Positions 16,239 to 26,873 of a stretch of 64,000 nt of DNA are shown piece by piece (the stretch's first letter is position 1; each line of letters opens with the position of its first letter). The position numbers were made by a program, and so were the translations under genes. The notes under the pieces were generated by a model. It was given only the letters and a program-made list of their open reading frames with translations. It was not told where the DNA came from and did no database searches. This stretch comes from Enterobacter chuandaensis (GTDB lineage: Bacteria; Pseudomonadota; Gammaproteobacteria; Enterobacterales; Enterobacteriaceae): the NCBI RefSeq assembly GCF_003594915.1, contig NZ_QZCS01000010.1, forward strand, positions 90,176 through 154,175, given 5' to 3'.

Positions 16239-17606
16239 ATGAAGAAAAAAAACCAGCTGTTGAGCGCTTTAGCGTTAAGTGTCGGGTTATCTCTCTCGGC
16301 ATCCTACCCTGCCGGTGCGGCGCTGCCTTCGCAGGTGCCGGGACAGGCAGCCATTCCAAGCCTCGCGCCAATGCTGGAAAAAGTGTTGCCCGCGGTCGTG
16401 AGCGTTCAGGTAGAAGGCACGGCGGTGCAAAGCCAGCGCGTACCGGAAGAACTGAAAAAATATTTTGGCGATGAGTCCCCCAACCAGCAGGCTCAGCCTT
16501 TTGAAGGCCTGGGTTCTGGCGTCATCATTGATGCGGCTAAAGGCTATATTCTGACCAACAATCATGTCATCAGCCAGGCCGATAAAATCAGCGTTCAGCT
16601 GAACGATGGCCGCGAATTTGACGCTAAACTGATTGGCGGCGATGACCAGAGCGACATTGCGCTGTTGCAGGTGCAGAACCCAAGCAACCTGACCCAGATT
16701 GCCATTGCGGATTCCGACAAACTGCGCGTCGGTGATTTTGCCGTTGCCGTGGGCAACCCCTTTGGTTTAGGGCAAACCGCCACCTCCGGCATTATCTCGG
16801 CGCTGGGGCGTAGCGGCCTGAATCTGGAAGGGCTGGAAAACTTCATCCAGACCGATGCCTCAATCAACCGCGGGAACTCCGGCGGAGCGTTACTCAACCT
16901 TAACGGCGAGCTGATCGGCATTAACACTGCGATTCTGGCGCCGGGCGGCGGCAGTGTTGGGATCGGCTTTGCTATCCCGAGCAATATGGCACAAACGCTG
17001 GCGCAGCAGCTTATCCAGTTCGGCGAAGTCAAGCGTGGGTTGTTGGGTATTAAAGGCATGGAGATGAGCGCGGATATCGCGAAAGCGTTCAATATCAACG
17101 TGCAACGCGGTGCGTTTGTCAGTGAAGTGCTGCCAAACTCCGGCTCGGCTAAAGCAGGCATCAAATCGGGCGATGTGATCGTCAGCCTTAACGACAAGCC
17201 GCTGAGCAGCTTTGCTGAGCTGCGTTCGCGTATCGCCACCACCGAACCGGGGGCCAAAGTGAAGCTGGGCCTGATCCGTGACGGTAAGCCGTTGAACGTC
17301 GAAGTAACGCTCGACAAGAGCACCTCGTCCTCAGCCAGTGCGGAGCTTATCGCCCCGGCGCTGCAGGGAGCAACGCTAAGCGACGGGCAGTTGAAAGACG
17401 GTACGAAAGGCATTCGCATCGACACCGTCGAGAAGAGCAGCCCTGCCGCTCAGGCCGGATTGCATCAGGAAGATGTGATCATTGGCGTGAACCGCAATCG
17501 CGTGCAGTCCATTGCCGAACTGCGCAAGGTGCTGGAGAGTAAACCGGCGGTCATTGCCCTGCAGGTCATGCGTGGCAATGAGTCTATCTACATTCTGTTG
17601 CGCTAA
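16239..17606 (+). CDS. degQ: Periplasmic serine endoprotease DegQ
   Basis: HtrA-family protease and chaperone that degrades misfolded periplasmic proteins. The 455 residues comprise a signal peptide (about 1-27, cut after AGA), a trypsin-like domain with catalytic His109 (TNNHV), Asp139 (SDIALL) and Ser214 (GNSGG), and two PDZ domains (about 258-350 and 365-450). Length and catalytic numbering agree with E. coli DegQ. ATG 16239 is preceded by an AT-rich AGCATCA ribosome region; an alternative upstream start would destroy the signal peptide. degS follows after a hairpin. Confidence 0.97.
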   Translation: MKKKNQLLSALALSVGLSLSASYPAGAALPSQVPGQAAIPSLAPMLEKVLPAVVSVQVEGTAVQSQRVPEELKKYFGDESPNQQAQPFEGLGSGVIIDAAKGYILTNNHVISQADKISVQLNDGREFDAKLIGGDDQSDIALLQVQNPSNLTQIAIADSDKLRVGDFAVAVGNPFGLGQTATSGIISALGRSGLNLEGLENFIQTDASINRGNSGGALLNLNGELIGINTAILAPGGGSVGIGFAIPSNMAQTLAQQLIQFGEVKRGLLGIKGMEMSADIAKAFNINVQRGAFVSEVLPNSGSAKAGIKSGDVIVSLNDKPLSSFAELRSRIATTEPGAKVKLGLIRDGKPLNVEVTLDKSTSSSASAELIAPALQGATLSDGQLKDGTKGIRIDTVEKSSPAAQAGLHQEDVIIGVNRNRVQSIAELRKVLESKPAVIALQVMRGNESIYILLR

Positions 17607-17618
17607 GCATTTGCGATC

Positions 17619-17648
17619 CCGGACATCACCGCTGCGTGTGATGTCCGG
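17619..17648. repeat. Intercistronic hairpin between degQ and degS
   Basis: Perfect 11-bp inverted repeat CCGGACATCAC / GTGATGTCCGG around an 8-base loop. There is no T tract after it, so it is more likely an mRNA-stabilising or REP-like structure than an intrinsic terminator. It starts 12 bases after the degQ stop. Confidence 0.75.
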
Positions 17649-17698
17649 ATAACTCATGTTATGCTGCAAATCGTTCCTTTTATCACGACACGCGCATC

Positions 17699-18766
17699 AT
17701 GCTTTTAAAGCTCTTACGTTCCATTGTCATTGGTTTGATTGTCGCTGGCCTGCTGCTGCTGGCGATGCCGTCTTTGCGTCAGTTTAATAAGCTGTCAGCA
17801 CCCCAGTTCGACAGCACGGATGAAACGCCAGCGACCTATAACCAGGCCGTTCGCCGCGCCGCCCCTGCCGTGGTTAACGTGTATAACCGCGGCCTCAATA
17901 GCTCAGCGCATAACCAGCTGGAGATCCGCACCCTCGGTTCCGGGGTGATTATGGACGAGCGCGGCTACATTATTACGAACAAACACGTGATCAACGATGC
18001 CGACCAGATCATCGTCGCCCTGCAGGATGGCCGCGTGTTTGAGGCGTTGCTTGTAGGTTCAGACAGCCTGACCGACCTGGCCGTCCTGAAGATTAACGCC
18101 ACAGGCGGCTTGCCGGTCATTCCGATCAACCGTAAACGCACGCCTCATATTGGTGATGTCGTCCTGGCTATCGGTAACCCTTATAACCTCGGCCAGACGA
18201 TTACCCAGGGGATTATCAGCGCAACCGGCCGCATTGGCCTCAACCCGTCAGGGCGGCAGAACTTCCTGCAGACGGATGCGTCAATCAACCACGGTAACTC
18301 CGGTGGCGCGCTGGTCAACTCGTTGGGCGAACTGATGGGCATTAATACCCTCTCGTTCGATAAAAGTAACGACGGCGAGACGCCAGAAGGGATCGGTTTT
18401 GCTATTCCGTTCCAGCTGGCGACCAAGATTATGGATAAGCTGATCCGCGACGGACGCGTGATCCGCGGCTATATCGGTATCGGCGGGCGCGAAATTGCAC
18501 CGATGCATACTCAGGGCGGCGGTATCGATCAGATTCAGGGTATCGTGGTCAACGAGGTGGCACCGGGCGGTCCGGCGGCTAACGCGGGGATTCAGGTCAA
18601 CGATGTCATTGTGTCGGTCAACGGCACGCCAGCGGTCTCTGCGCTGGAGACGATGGACCAGGTGGCCGAAATTCGCCCTGGCTCTATCATCCCTGTTGAG
18701 GTCATGCGCAACGATAAGAAAATGACGCTGCATGTGACGATTCAGGAATACCCGGCAACAAACTAA
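17699..18766 (+). CDS. degS: Site-1 protease DegS, sigmaE stress sensor
   Basis: Inner-membrane-anchored periplasmic protease that cuts anti-sigma factor RseA when its PDZ domain binds C-termini of unfolded outer-membrane proteins, releasing sigmaE. The 355-residue protein has an N-terminal membrane anchor (about 5-25), a protease domain with His96, Asp126 and Ser201 (HGNSGG), and a single PDZ domain (about 255-345). This matches E. coli DegS in length and numbering. It lies 92 bases after degQ and ends at a bidirectional terminator shared with mdh. Confidence 0.97.
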   Translation: MLLKLLRSIVIGLIVAGLLLLAMPSLRQFNKLSAPQFDSTDETPATYNQAVRRAAPAVVNVYNRGLNSSAHNQLEIRTLGSGVIMDERGYIITNKHVINDADQIIVALQDGRVFEALLVGSDSLTDLAVLKINATGGLPVIPINRKRTPHIGDVVLAIGNPYNLGQTITQGIISATGRIGLNPSGRQNFLQTDASINHGNSGGALVNSLGELMGINTLSFDKSNDGETPEGIGFAIPFQLATKIMDKLIRDGRVIRGYIGIGGREIAPMHTQGGGIDQIQGIVVNEVAPGGPAANAGIQVNDVIVSVNGTPAVSALETMDQVAEIRPGSIIPVEVMRNDKKMTLHVTIQEYPATN

Positions 18767-18773
18767 CAGCCAT

Positions 18774-18810
18774 AAAAAAACCGAAGCCAGTAAGTGCTTC
18801 GGTTTTTTTT
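18774..18810. terminator. Bidirectional terminator between degS and mdh
   Basis: Stem CCGAAGC / GCTTCGG with an 8-base loop, flanked by A7 and T8. It can end transcription from both convergent genes. Confidence 0.93.
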
Positions 18811-18825
18811 GCCCGGCGTTTCGTT

Positions 18826-20632
<1,807 letters not shown>

Positions 20633-20640
20633 TCCCCTCT

Positions 20641-20661
20641 CCCCGCGGTTCCGCTGCGGGG
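20641..20661 (+). terminator. Possible terminator after argR
   Basis: Stem CCCCGC / GCGGGG starts 8 bases after the argR stop. No T tract follows (GATCGTTCTGC), so the evidence for true termination is weak. Confidence 0.4.
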
Positions 20662-21007
20662 ATCGTTCTGCTCTTACCCTGTTTTCCCTTCTATTCGTCT
20701 GCCTCTTGCTTTGACAAATAGTGCTTTTTACTGCCCATTAACATTCACACAGTGAATGCCAAATCAAAAAATCGCACAAAAAATCAAAATAGCATATCCA
20801 TATGATTTTCTTAGACATAGCACCTCTGCGTGAACAAATAACAGCCAATTTTATGCAATTTGGTTATAAAAAAGAGCGTAGTTAACACGTAATAACAAAG
20901 GAAACCATTAGTCTGGTATTAATTTTTACCGTTATTAGTGTATACTTGATTTTGTGATGAGGGTCACGAAACAAGACCCCACTAAAAAATTCGACGAGGT
21001 AAGAATC
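20662..21007. promoter_or_regulatory. Region upstream of yhcN with promoter candidate
   Basis: A 346-base, very AT-rich spacer. A good -10 candidate, TATACT, is at 20941-20946, about 62 bases before the yhcN start. The -35 region at 17 bases (ATTAAT) is poor, so an activator may be needed. No ORF longer than a few tens of codons is convincing. Confidence 0.5.
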
Positions 21008-21271
21008 ATGAAAATCAAAACTACTGTAGCGGCGCTGAGCGTCCTGTCTGTCCTGTCCTTCGGTGCTTTCGCGGCTGATGCTATTAATGCTGATCAGGCA
21101 CAATCCCGTGAGGCAATCGGTACGGTTTCTGTCGGCGCTGTTGGCACGTCTCCAATGGACATGCATGAGATGCTGAACAAAAAAGCGGAAGAAAAAGGTG
21201 CGTCATCCTATCGCATCATCGAAGCGCGTTCCGGTGACCACTGGCACGCTACCGCTGAGCTGTACAAATAA
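21008..21271 (+). CDS. yhcN: YhcN, periplasmic stress protein (DUF1471)
   Basis: Small exported protein of the YhcN/BhsA/McbA family; E. coli YhcN is linked to survival of acid and peroxide stress. The 87-residue protein has a signal peptide cut after about residue 22 (SFGAFA), then the compact domain with SVGAVGTSPMDM and the C-terminal signature GDHWHATAELYK. ATG 21008 has a strong Shine-Dalgarno, GAGGTAAG; a longer frame from 20954 has no such site and would bury the signal peptide. A paralogue follows 110 bases downstream. Confidence 0.93.
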   Translation: MKIKTTVAALSVLSVLSFGAFAADAINADQAQSREAIGTVSVGAVGTSPMDMHEMLNKKAEEKGASSYRIIEARSGDHWHATAELYK

Positions 21272-21381
21272 GTTTTAGTAATTACTGAAGACCTACATCT
21301 CCACTCAACGGCACCAGGCATAAAAATAGCGGTTCAACCCTTCTCGCCGTTGAGCAAAAAACCTGTTCAGGAGTAAAGACT

Positions 21382-21648
21382 ATGAAAACCAAATTGATCA
21401 TCGCAACCCTCGGTCTGGCATCTGTTCTCTCTTTCGGCGCAAGCGCAGCCGTACAGCAAGTAAATGCCGATCAGGCACAAAATCTGCAGCGTATGGGCAG
21501 CGTCTCCGTCACGTCTGTCACCGGCTCCCCGATGGACATTCGTCAGGAACTGGCCGCCAAAGCTGAGAAAGCGGGCGCCAGCAGCTATCGCGTCACCGAA
21601 CTGAATCAGGGTGACCACTGGCATGCCACGGCTGAACTGTATAAATAA
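21382..21648 (+). CDS. Second YhcN-type stress protein (DUF1471 paralogue)
   Basis: An 88-residue exported protein of the same family as the gene before it. The signal peptide ends after about residue 22-23 (SFGASA). The mature parts of both proteins share NADQAQ, G-SVSV, SPMD and the same last 12 residues, GDHWHATAELYK, so the pair arose by tandem duplication. Intervening residues differ enough that the copies are old and may have separate roles. It has its own AGGAG ribosome site and ends at a strong terminator. E. coli K-12 has only one gene at this place, as I recall. Confidence 0.9.
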   Translation: MKTKLIIATLGLASVLSFGASAAVQQVNADQAQNLQRMGSVSVTSVTGSPMDIRQELAAKAEKAGASSYRVTELNQGDHWHATAELYK

Positions 21649-21676
21649 ACCCTCGTCGTATCTCATCATACGACTT

Positions 21677-21707
21677 GCCCCTGGCCTTCTGGTCAGGGGC
21701 TTTTTTT
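21677..21707 (+). terminator. Terminator after the yhcN pair
   Basis: A 10-bp stem GCCCCTGGCC / GGTCAGGGGC (one G-U pair) with TTCT loop, followed by seven T. Strong intrinsic terminator for the plus-strand genes; yhcO converges immediately beyond it. Confidence 0.93.
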
Positions 21708-21715
21708 GTGCTTAA

Positions 21716-21988
21716 TCAGTGGCGCGCATTGAAACGCAGCTGTCCTTCCAGCTCTTCTTCCGCTTCATCGAACAGTAATATCAGCGCGCCGAAACGTCTG
21801 CGCAACTTATCGGGCAGATGGATAAACTCAATCTCCAGCGGTAGCGGCAGCATGCTGCCGGTGACCACATCCCACAGCGTATCCAGATTCGTCACGCTTT
21901 CCCGTTCAAGATCAAACGCCCGGATAAATTCCCGATAGAAGTCTTCCTGACTGTCGATCTCGTCAAAATCAAAGGTATAGGTTTTCAT
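21716..21988 (-). CDS. yhcO: YhcO, barstar-family protein
   Basis: A 90-residue cytosolic protein of the barstar (ribonuclease inhibitor) superfamily. It shows the acidic N-terminal strand [18 protein letters not shown] and the central SLWD-type segment (TLWDVVTG), followed by [11 protein letters not shown] cognate barnase-like toxin is not present nearby, so any inhibitor function is unproven. The gene sits 45 bases downstream of the aldehyde dehydrogenase gene on the same strand, with a hairpin between. Confidence 0.9.
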   Translation of the reverse strand: MKTYTFDFDEIDSQEDFYREFIRAFDLERESVTNLDTLWDVVTGSMLPLPLEIEFIHLPDKLRRRFGALILLFDEAEEELEGQLRFNARH

Positions 21989-22009
21989 TGCCAGCCACCC
22001 AGTCCAGGC

Positions 22010-22027
22010 GGGCGGCAGATGCCGCCC
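22010..22027 (-). repeat. Hairpin between aldehyde dehydrogenase gene and yhcO
   Basis: Perfect 7-bp GC stem GGGCGGC / GCCGCCC with loop AGAT just after the aldehyde dehydrogenase stop. No U tract follows on the minus strand, so it may pause or stabilise rather than terminate. The short spacing leaves little room for a separate yhcO promoter. Confidence 0.55.
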
Positions 22028-22033
22028 TGTCTA

Positions 22034-23488
22034 TTATAATCCCCCGATATGCAGGGTTTTAACTTCCAGATACTCTTCCAGCCCCAGCACGGATCCCTCA
22101 CGTCCAAGACCAGACTCTTTTACGCCGCCGAAAGGCCCCAGTTCGGTGGAAACGGCGCACTCGTTAATACCAATCATCCCGCTCTCAATGGCCTGTGAAA
22201 CGCGGAAAACCCGGGAAAGGTTCTGGGTGTAGAAGTAAGCCGCCAGCCCGTAAGGCGTGTTATTCGCGCGCTGGATGACTTCATCTTCCGAGGTGAAGCG
22301 GAAACACGCCGCAACCGGGCCAAACGTCTCTTCTTCTGCCAGCTTCATGCCTTCGTGACAGTCGCCCAGCACGGTTGGCATCCAGAAATTGCCGCCCAGC
22401 GGATGGGGTTTGCCGCCCGCCAGCACGGTCGCCCCTCGTGTGACCGCATCTTCAACATGCTCACGGACCTTGTCGACCGCGGCGGATTCAATCAGCGGCC
22501 CGACGACGACGCCGTCCTCAAGGCCATTCCCCACCTTAAGGGCATTAACCGCATCAGCGAGCTTATTCACAAACTTGTCGTAGACGGTTTCCTGAATGTA
22601 GAAGCGGTTCACGCTGACGCAGACCTGCCCCGCATTGCGGAATTTATTGGCGATCGCGCCTTTTACCGCAGCCTCGATGTCCGCATCCTCAAAGACGATA
22701 TACGGGGCATTTCCCCCCAGCTCCATCGAGACTTTTTTCATGGTTTCTGCGGCGTTGCGCACCAGCGTTTTGCCGACGGAGGTCGAGCCGGTAAAGGAGA
22801 TTTTACGCACGTCGTGGCTGGCCATGATCGCATCGCTGATTTCATGGGTATTTCCGGCCACCGCGTTGAGCACGCCATCCGGCACGCCCGCCTGTTTTGC
22901 CAGCGTCAGCAGCGCAAAGGCGCTGAGCGGCGTGTTGTTGGCCGGTTTGATCACCCCGGTGCACCCGGCTGCCAGCGCCGGACCTAATTTACGGGTGAGC
23001 ATCGCCATCGGGAAGTTCCACGGCGTGATGGCCGCGACGACGCCGATGGGTTCACGGGTCGCCAGAATGCGCGAGCCAGGCTTGATCGGCGGAATAATTT
23101 CACCGTTCGCGCGCTTGGCCTCTTCGGCAAACCACTGGATAAAGCTGGCAGCGTACTCCACTTCCCCTTCCGCTTCTTTCAGGGGCTTACCCTGCTCGGT
23201 GGTCATTAACCGCCCGAGCCAGCTTTTATTCTCAATAATCAGTTCGTACCAGCGGTACAGAATGGCCGAACGCTCTTTTGCGGTTTTGGCACGCCATGCC
23301 GGGAAGGCTTTGGTGGCCGCTGCGATAGCTTCTTCGGTTTGCGCTTTACCCGCTTTCGCAACTTTAGCGATGACCTCACCGGTCGCGGGGTTCAGCACAT
23401 CAAACGTTGTGTCCAGCGTTTTCCAGATGCCATTGACCAGATAACCGGTCTGAAAAAGGGTGTTGTCCTGAAGCGCCTGAGTCGTCAT
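22034..23488 (-). CDS. NAD(P)-dependent succinate-semialdehyde dehydrogenase-like enzyme
   Basis: Aldehyde dehydrogenase superfamily enzyme (484 residues) closest in appearance to GabD/Sad succinate-semialdehyde dehydrogenases, which oxidise the semialdehyde to succinate. The NAD-binding stretch ITPWNFP, general base Glu256 (MELGGN) and nucleophile Cys290 (AGQVCVS) are all present, so it should be active. ATG 23488 has GGAGG in front; a longer open frame to 23539 lacks a site. It is not in the E. coli aae-yhc region, so it looks like a lineage-specific insertion between yhcO and aaeB. Only 89 bases, containing the aaeB terminator, separate it from aaeB. Exact substrate cannot be fixed from sequence. 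Confidence 0.85.
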   Translation of the reverse strand: MTTQALQDNTLFQTGYLVNGIWKTLDTTFDVLNPATGEVIAKVAKAGKAQTEEAIAAATKAFPAWRAKTAKERSAILYRWYELIIENKSWLGRLMTTEQGKPLKEAEGEVEYAASFIQWFAEEAKRANGEIIPPIKPGSRILATREPIGVVAAITPWNFPMAMLTRKLGPALAAGCTGVIKPANNTPLSAFALLTLAKQAGVPDGVLNAVAGNTHEISDAIMASHDVRKISFTGSTSVGKTLVRNAAETMKKVSMELGGNAPYIVFEDADIEAAVKGAIANKFRNAGQVCVSVNRFYIQETVYDKFVNKLADAVNALKVGNGLEDGVVVGPLIESAAVDKVREHVEDAVTRGATVLAGGKPHPLGGNFWMPTVLGDCHEGMKLAEEETFGPVAACFRFTSEDEVIQRANNTPYGLAAYFYTQNLSRVFRVSQAIESGMIGINECAVSTELGPFGGVKESGLGREGSVLGLEEYLEVKTLHIGGL

Positions 23489-23535
23489 GTGTCCTCCCTT
23501 CCTGAATGTAAGTACGTGCTGGAATAAGTATAGCC

Positions 23536-23570
23536 ACAAAAAAACCGGCGCTTTTGGCGTCGGTTTTTTT
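23536..23570 (-). terminator. Terminator after aaeB
   Basis: Stem ACCGGCGC / GCGTCGGT (one G-U pair) flanked by runs of seven A and seven T. On the minus strand it ends aaeXAB transcription before the aldehyde dehydrogenase gene. A TATACT-like -10 for the latter lies just below it at 23529-23534. Confidence 0.88.
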
Positions 23571-23577
23571 ACGTCGG

Positions 23578-25545
23578 TCAGTTATCCGTGAGGGCATTCT
23601 GATAGCGATGCAGCATAAACACCAGCCGCCCTACCGGCTCGGTCACCTGAGGCGGAGCCTCCCAGTGCTTGAGTTTTTCCTGATAGATATCGAGCTCTTC
23701 AAGCAGTTGAGTAAAGTAACGACGGCGTTTGTCATCACTGCTGGCGGAAAGCACATGGTCGGCGGTGCGACGCAGCTGGCGGTGGAAAGCCGACAAATCG
23801 TCGTTAATCGGTACCGGCGCGTTACGCAGACGCTGGTGCGCAATAATCATGGTTAACGCCAGGCGGAACTTCGCAATGTCGCCCGGGAACTTGTTCAGCA
23901 GTAAAAACAGCTGCTGGTAGAGCGCGGGCAGGTGGTTCTCTTTACGGCGCGCGGTATTGGTGGTCATCGACGATACGGCCGCCGACACGAACTGGTTCAA
24001 CAATACGCGGCCCGTTCTTGCCTGCGAGTTATCCCGTACCAGCAGAATCACCATCATTGCCAGGAAGCAGCCCACCAGCTGACCCAGCGCGCTGTCGAGG
24101 AACTGGCTGAAATGGAAGGTCATCGGGTTATCCAGCACGATGATGTTGATCGTACTCGCCAGCGCCCCCAGCGATCCCAGGCGGCGCTTTTGCACTTCAA
24201 TGCCGATAAAGAACGCCATCACCGCCAGGCTGATACAGAGCAGCAGCATGCTCTGTTGCGTCGAGGGGATGATGACCAGGAAATAGAGCGCACCTATCGG
24301 CAGAGCGGCAATGGTGCCGTAGAGGAAATCAATGGCGACCATGCGCGGGTTAGGCAGACGCATCGCCAGTGCGGTCACGACGGCAATCATCACCATCGCG
24401 CCGCTGCCGGACGTCCAGCCCGTCCACAGCCAGAACAGCGTGCCGAGCATGCAGGCAAGCGTCGTACGCCAGAAGTTGACCATCGCGTGATGACGCTCGG
24501 CAGATTCCGCCTTGATCACCACTTCCCCCTGTAGCACCTCTTCTTCCGCCGCGCTGATTTTGGTGTTGCCGATCACGCCGCGCTTAAGCAGCAGATAACG
24601 CGTTGCGGCCCCGACCCAGGTGTAGATCGTCACCGGGGTATCGCGTTCCCCGGTCCAGGCAATCACCCTACGCATTCGCTTAAGCTGCTTATGCACGTCC
24701 TGCACCGTCTCTACCGGCTCGGCAAACAGCTCGCGGAATGTATCAGTGACCGCTTCCGGGCGGGTGTTCTGGATAAGATAGGTTTCACACGCCTGGGTAA
24801 TCAGCGTTAAGGAGACAGTATTCAGCGCCTTAAGACGACGATTCGCCCGGGCCCAGCGCGATGACTCCATATTAAGGTTGCTGCGCATCCCTTCCAGCGC
24901 CTGCGTACGGCGAACCAGCCCGCTCCAGGCTTTGTCCACCTCTTCGCTGTCGCCGTGTTTAATGCAGAGCTGCATCAGCTGGTACTGGGCAACCATCAGC
25001 GCATCAAGCTCAAGGTCGACTTCCTGCTTGATGGAGCGCGGGGAGAAAAGCAGGTCAGCAACAATCGCGCAGACAATACCAATCACAATCTCGCTGCAGC
25101 GCTCCACGGCAAACTGCGGCGCGAGAAGCGGTTCGCTTTGGATGGTGATAACAATAATCAGCGCGGTATAGCCCGCCAGCCCCCAGGCGTAGGAGTTCTC
25201 CACTTTCACCAGAGACGAAATCCAGGTGCAGAAGCCCGCCCAGATACAGCACACCATCAGCATCAGCAGCGGCGTGCGGATCATCAGAATAATAATGGTC
25301 AGCGCCGCAAAACAGCCGATAAAGGTCCCGATGATACGCAGCATCCCGCGATAGCGGATCGCGCCAGAATAGGGTTCTCCACCCGCGGCGAAGGCAGGGC
25401 CCGCCGCGACAATCGCGGCGGTGAGCACCGCCCAGCGAGGCGTTTCCAGCTGGAAGTGAAAGCCGACGAACAGCGCCAGCACAATGGCACACGCCAGCTT
25501 AACGGCGAAGCGAATGTGCTGGCTGGCGATGGTAAAGATACCCAT
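23578..25545 (-). CDS. aaeB: p-hydroxybenzoic acid efflux pump subunit AaeB
   Basis: Inner-membrane subunit of the AaeAB pump that exports p-hydroxybenzoate and related aromatic carboxylates. The 655-residue protein (same as E. coli) belongs to the FUSC/ArAE family: an N-terminal block of membrane helices (about 13-170), a large cytosolic part, and a second helix block (about 360-500). It starts 5 bases after the aaeA stop, so the two are translationally linked. Confidence 0.96.
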   Translation of the reverse strand: MGIFTIASQHIRFAVKLACAIVLALFVGFHFQLETPRWAVLTAAIVAAGPAFAAGGEPYSGAIRYRGMLRIIGTFIGCFAALTIIILMIRTPLLMLMVCCIWAGFCTWISSLVKVENSYAWGLAGYTALIIVITIQSEPLLAPQFAVERCSEIVIGIVCAIVADLLFSPRSIKQEVDLELDALMVAQYQLMQLCIKHGDSEEVDKAWSGLVRRTQALEGMRSNLNMESSRWARANRRLKALNTVSLTLITQACETYLIQNTRPEAVTDTFRELFAEPVETVQDVHKQLKRMRRVIAWTGERDTPVTIYTWVGAATRYLLLKRGVIGNTKISAAEEEVLQGEVVIKAESAERHHAMVNFWRTTLACMLGTLFWLWTGWTSGSGAMVMIAVVTALAMRLPNPRMVAIDFLYGTIAALPIGALYFLVIIPSTQQSMLLLCISLAVMAFFIGIEVQKRRLGSLGALASTINIIVLDNPMTFHFSQFLDSALGQLVGCFLAMMVILLVRDNSQARTGRVLLNQFVSAAVSSMTTNTARRKENHLPALYQQLFLLLNKFPGDIAKFRLALTMIIAHQRLRNAPVPINDDLSAFHRQLRRTADHVLSASSDDKRRRYFTQLLEELDIYQEKLKHWEAPPQVTEPVGRLVFMLHRYQNALTDN

Positions 25546-25550
25546 GGCGA

Positions 25551-26483
25551 TTAACCAAACTCGCGCAGGCGATGGGCAATCTTACGGAAGAGGGAGTCCT
25601 GGCTGGCATCCCGATCTTTTTCACCGGTAATCACCACCGTCGCAGTGGTCCCCGCTGGCCACTGGTTGCCCTGCTGTTCATCCAGATGAATACGCACCGG
25701 CACGCGCTGGGCCAGACGCACCCACTCGAGGTTGGAATCCACCGTCGCCATCCCTTTGGCATCGTTAGAGCTGCTGGAGTTGGTCACCCCTGCGGCGACG
25801 CTGTCGACGGTGCCTTTAAAGACACGGTTACTGCCGAGCGGCGTGATTTCTGCGCGATACCCAGGACGCACGCCCTCCAGCTTGGTCTCTTCCATATAGG
25901 CGAGCACATAGAATGAATTCTGTTTAACCAGCGCCACGGCGGTTGAGCCACGGGTGATAAACTCCCCGGCGTAGACGTTGAGGTTGGTCACCCAGCCATC
26001 GGATGGCGCGCGGATCACGGTACGCTCCAGGTCGAGCTTTGCCAGATCGCGCGTCGCCTGGGCTTTCGCCAGCTGGTGAAGTACGGTTTGCAGCACGTTG
26101 TTGGACTGGTCAATCTCTTCGCGGGACATCGCCTGAATGCCCAGCTGGTTACGACGGCCCGCCTCACGGCGTTTCTCCGCGGCCAGCGCCTGGTAATAGG
26201 CCACGTCCGCTTCCGCCTCCTCCAGCGCCTTCTGGTAACGAGGCTGATCGATGGTGAACAGCACCTGATCTTTCTTCACCAGTTGGTTATCGTGAACGTT
26301 AACCGCCGTGATAAGACCGGCCACGTCGGGTGCGATAGCAACCACGTCGGCGCTAAAACGCGCGTCACGCGTCCACGGTGATTCGGTGTAATAGACCCAG
26401 GCGCGGAAAATAGCGATGAAGGCGAGGATAACCAGCGCCATCGTAATGGCAGTGCGGGAGATTTTTCTTGTTAGCGTTTTCAC
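25551..26483 (-). CDS. aaeA: p-hydroxybenzoic acid efflux pump subunit AaeA
   Basis: Periplasmic membrane-fusion protein partner of AaeB. It has 310 residues with one N-terminal membrane anchor (about 12-30; [15 protein letters not shown]), then biotinyl-lipoyl and alpha-hairpin domains. The start is a GTG at 26483 (read as [11 protein letters not shown]): GAGG lies 5 bases upstream and the length equals E. coli AaeA. The in-frame ATG at 26498 falls inside the end of aaeX and has no ribosome site. Confidence 0.93.
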   Translation of the reverse strand: MKTLTRKISRTAITMALVILAFIAIFRAWVYYTESPWTRDARFSADVVAIAPDVAGLITAVNVHDNQLVKKDQVLFTIDQPRYQKALEEAEADVAYYQALAAEKRREAGRRNQLGIQAMSREEIDQSNNVLQTVLHQLAKAQATRDLAKLDLERTVIRAPSDGWVTNLNVYAGEFITRGSTAVALVKQNSFYVLAYMEETKLEGVRPGYRAEITPLGSNRVFKGTVDSVAAGVTNSSSSNDAKGMATVDSNLEWVRLAQRVPVRIHLDEQQGNQWPAGTTATVVITGEKDRDASQDSLFRKIAHRLREFG

Positions 26484-26490
26484 ATCAACC

Positions 26491-26694
26491 TCAGACAAAC
26501 ATGCGCGATATCAGGTAAAACAGGCAGCAATACAGCGCGGTATTGAACAATGCAGGGTGCCAGACGAAATCGTAGATCCCGGTCGGGACCAGCACCTTGC
26601 GCACCAGCCAGAAGATCGCCAGTGATAAAAGAAGCTCGAAAAATATCGGTGGGAACGACAGACCGAACACCACGATAACGGGAAACAGACTCAT
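26491..26694 (-). CDS. aaeX: AaeX, small membrane protein of the aae operon
   Basis: A 67-residue, very hydrophobic protein with two membrane helices (about 4-30 and 45-65), encoded first in the aaeXAB operon. Its function is unknown; E. coli AaeX is nearly identical. ATG 26694 ([11 protein letters not shown]) is preceded by AAGG; an upstream in-frame ATG at 26760 would add an unrelated N-terminus. Confidence 0.93.
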   Translation of the reverse strand: MSLFPVIVVFGLSFPPIFFELLLSLAIFWLVRKVLVPTGIYDFVWHPALFNTALYCCLFYLISRMFV

Positions 26695-26836
26695 GTTGAC
26701 CTTGATAAGAGAGAGTGCAGGCTTCAGAATTTTTAAGCGCACGCCATCGCGGGAGAGCAAGAAACGCCGGGCGAGAATGGCGCAGCCGTTATGTAATTAA
26801 TAATATATTAACGTAACTGTTATGCTGTTATCTATC

Positions 26837-26858
26837 ATATGTGATCTAAATCACTTTT
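26837..26858. promoter_or_regulatory. CRP-like site between aaeX and aaeR
   Basis: TGTGA-TCTAAA-TCACT matches the CRP consensus TGTGA-N6-TCACA at all but the last base. It is centred near 26847.5, only 26 bases before the aaeR start and about 153 bases upstream of aaeX. It could repress aaeR or activate aaeXAB; FNR-type binding is less likely. Confidence 0.6.
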
Positions 26859-26873
26859 AAGCCAGAGTGAACA

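Noticed and set aside
20954..21007. Upstream in-frame start for yhcN
   Set aside because: It would place 18 charged residues before the signal peptide, while ATG 21008 has a strong GAGGTAAG site.
21716..21988. YhcO as the antitoxin of a toxin-antitoxin pair
   Set aside because: The barstar-like fold is clear, but no barnase-type toxin or other small toxin gene lies beside it.
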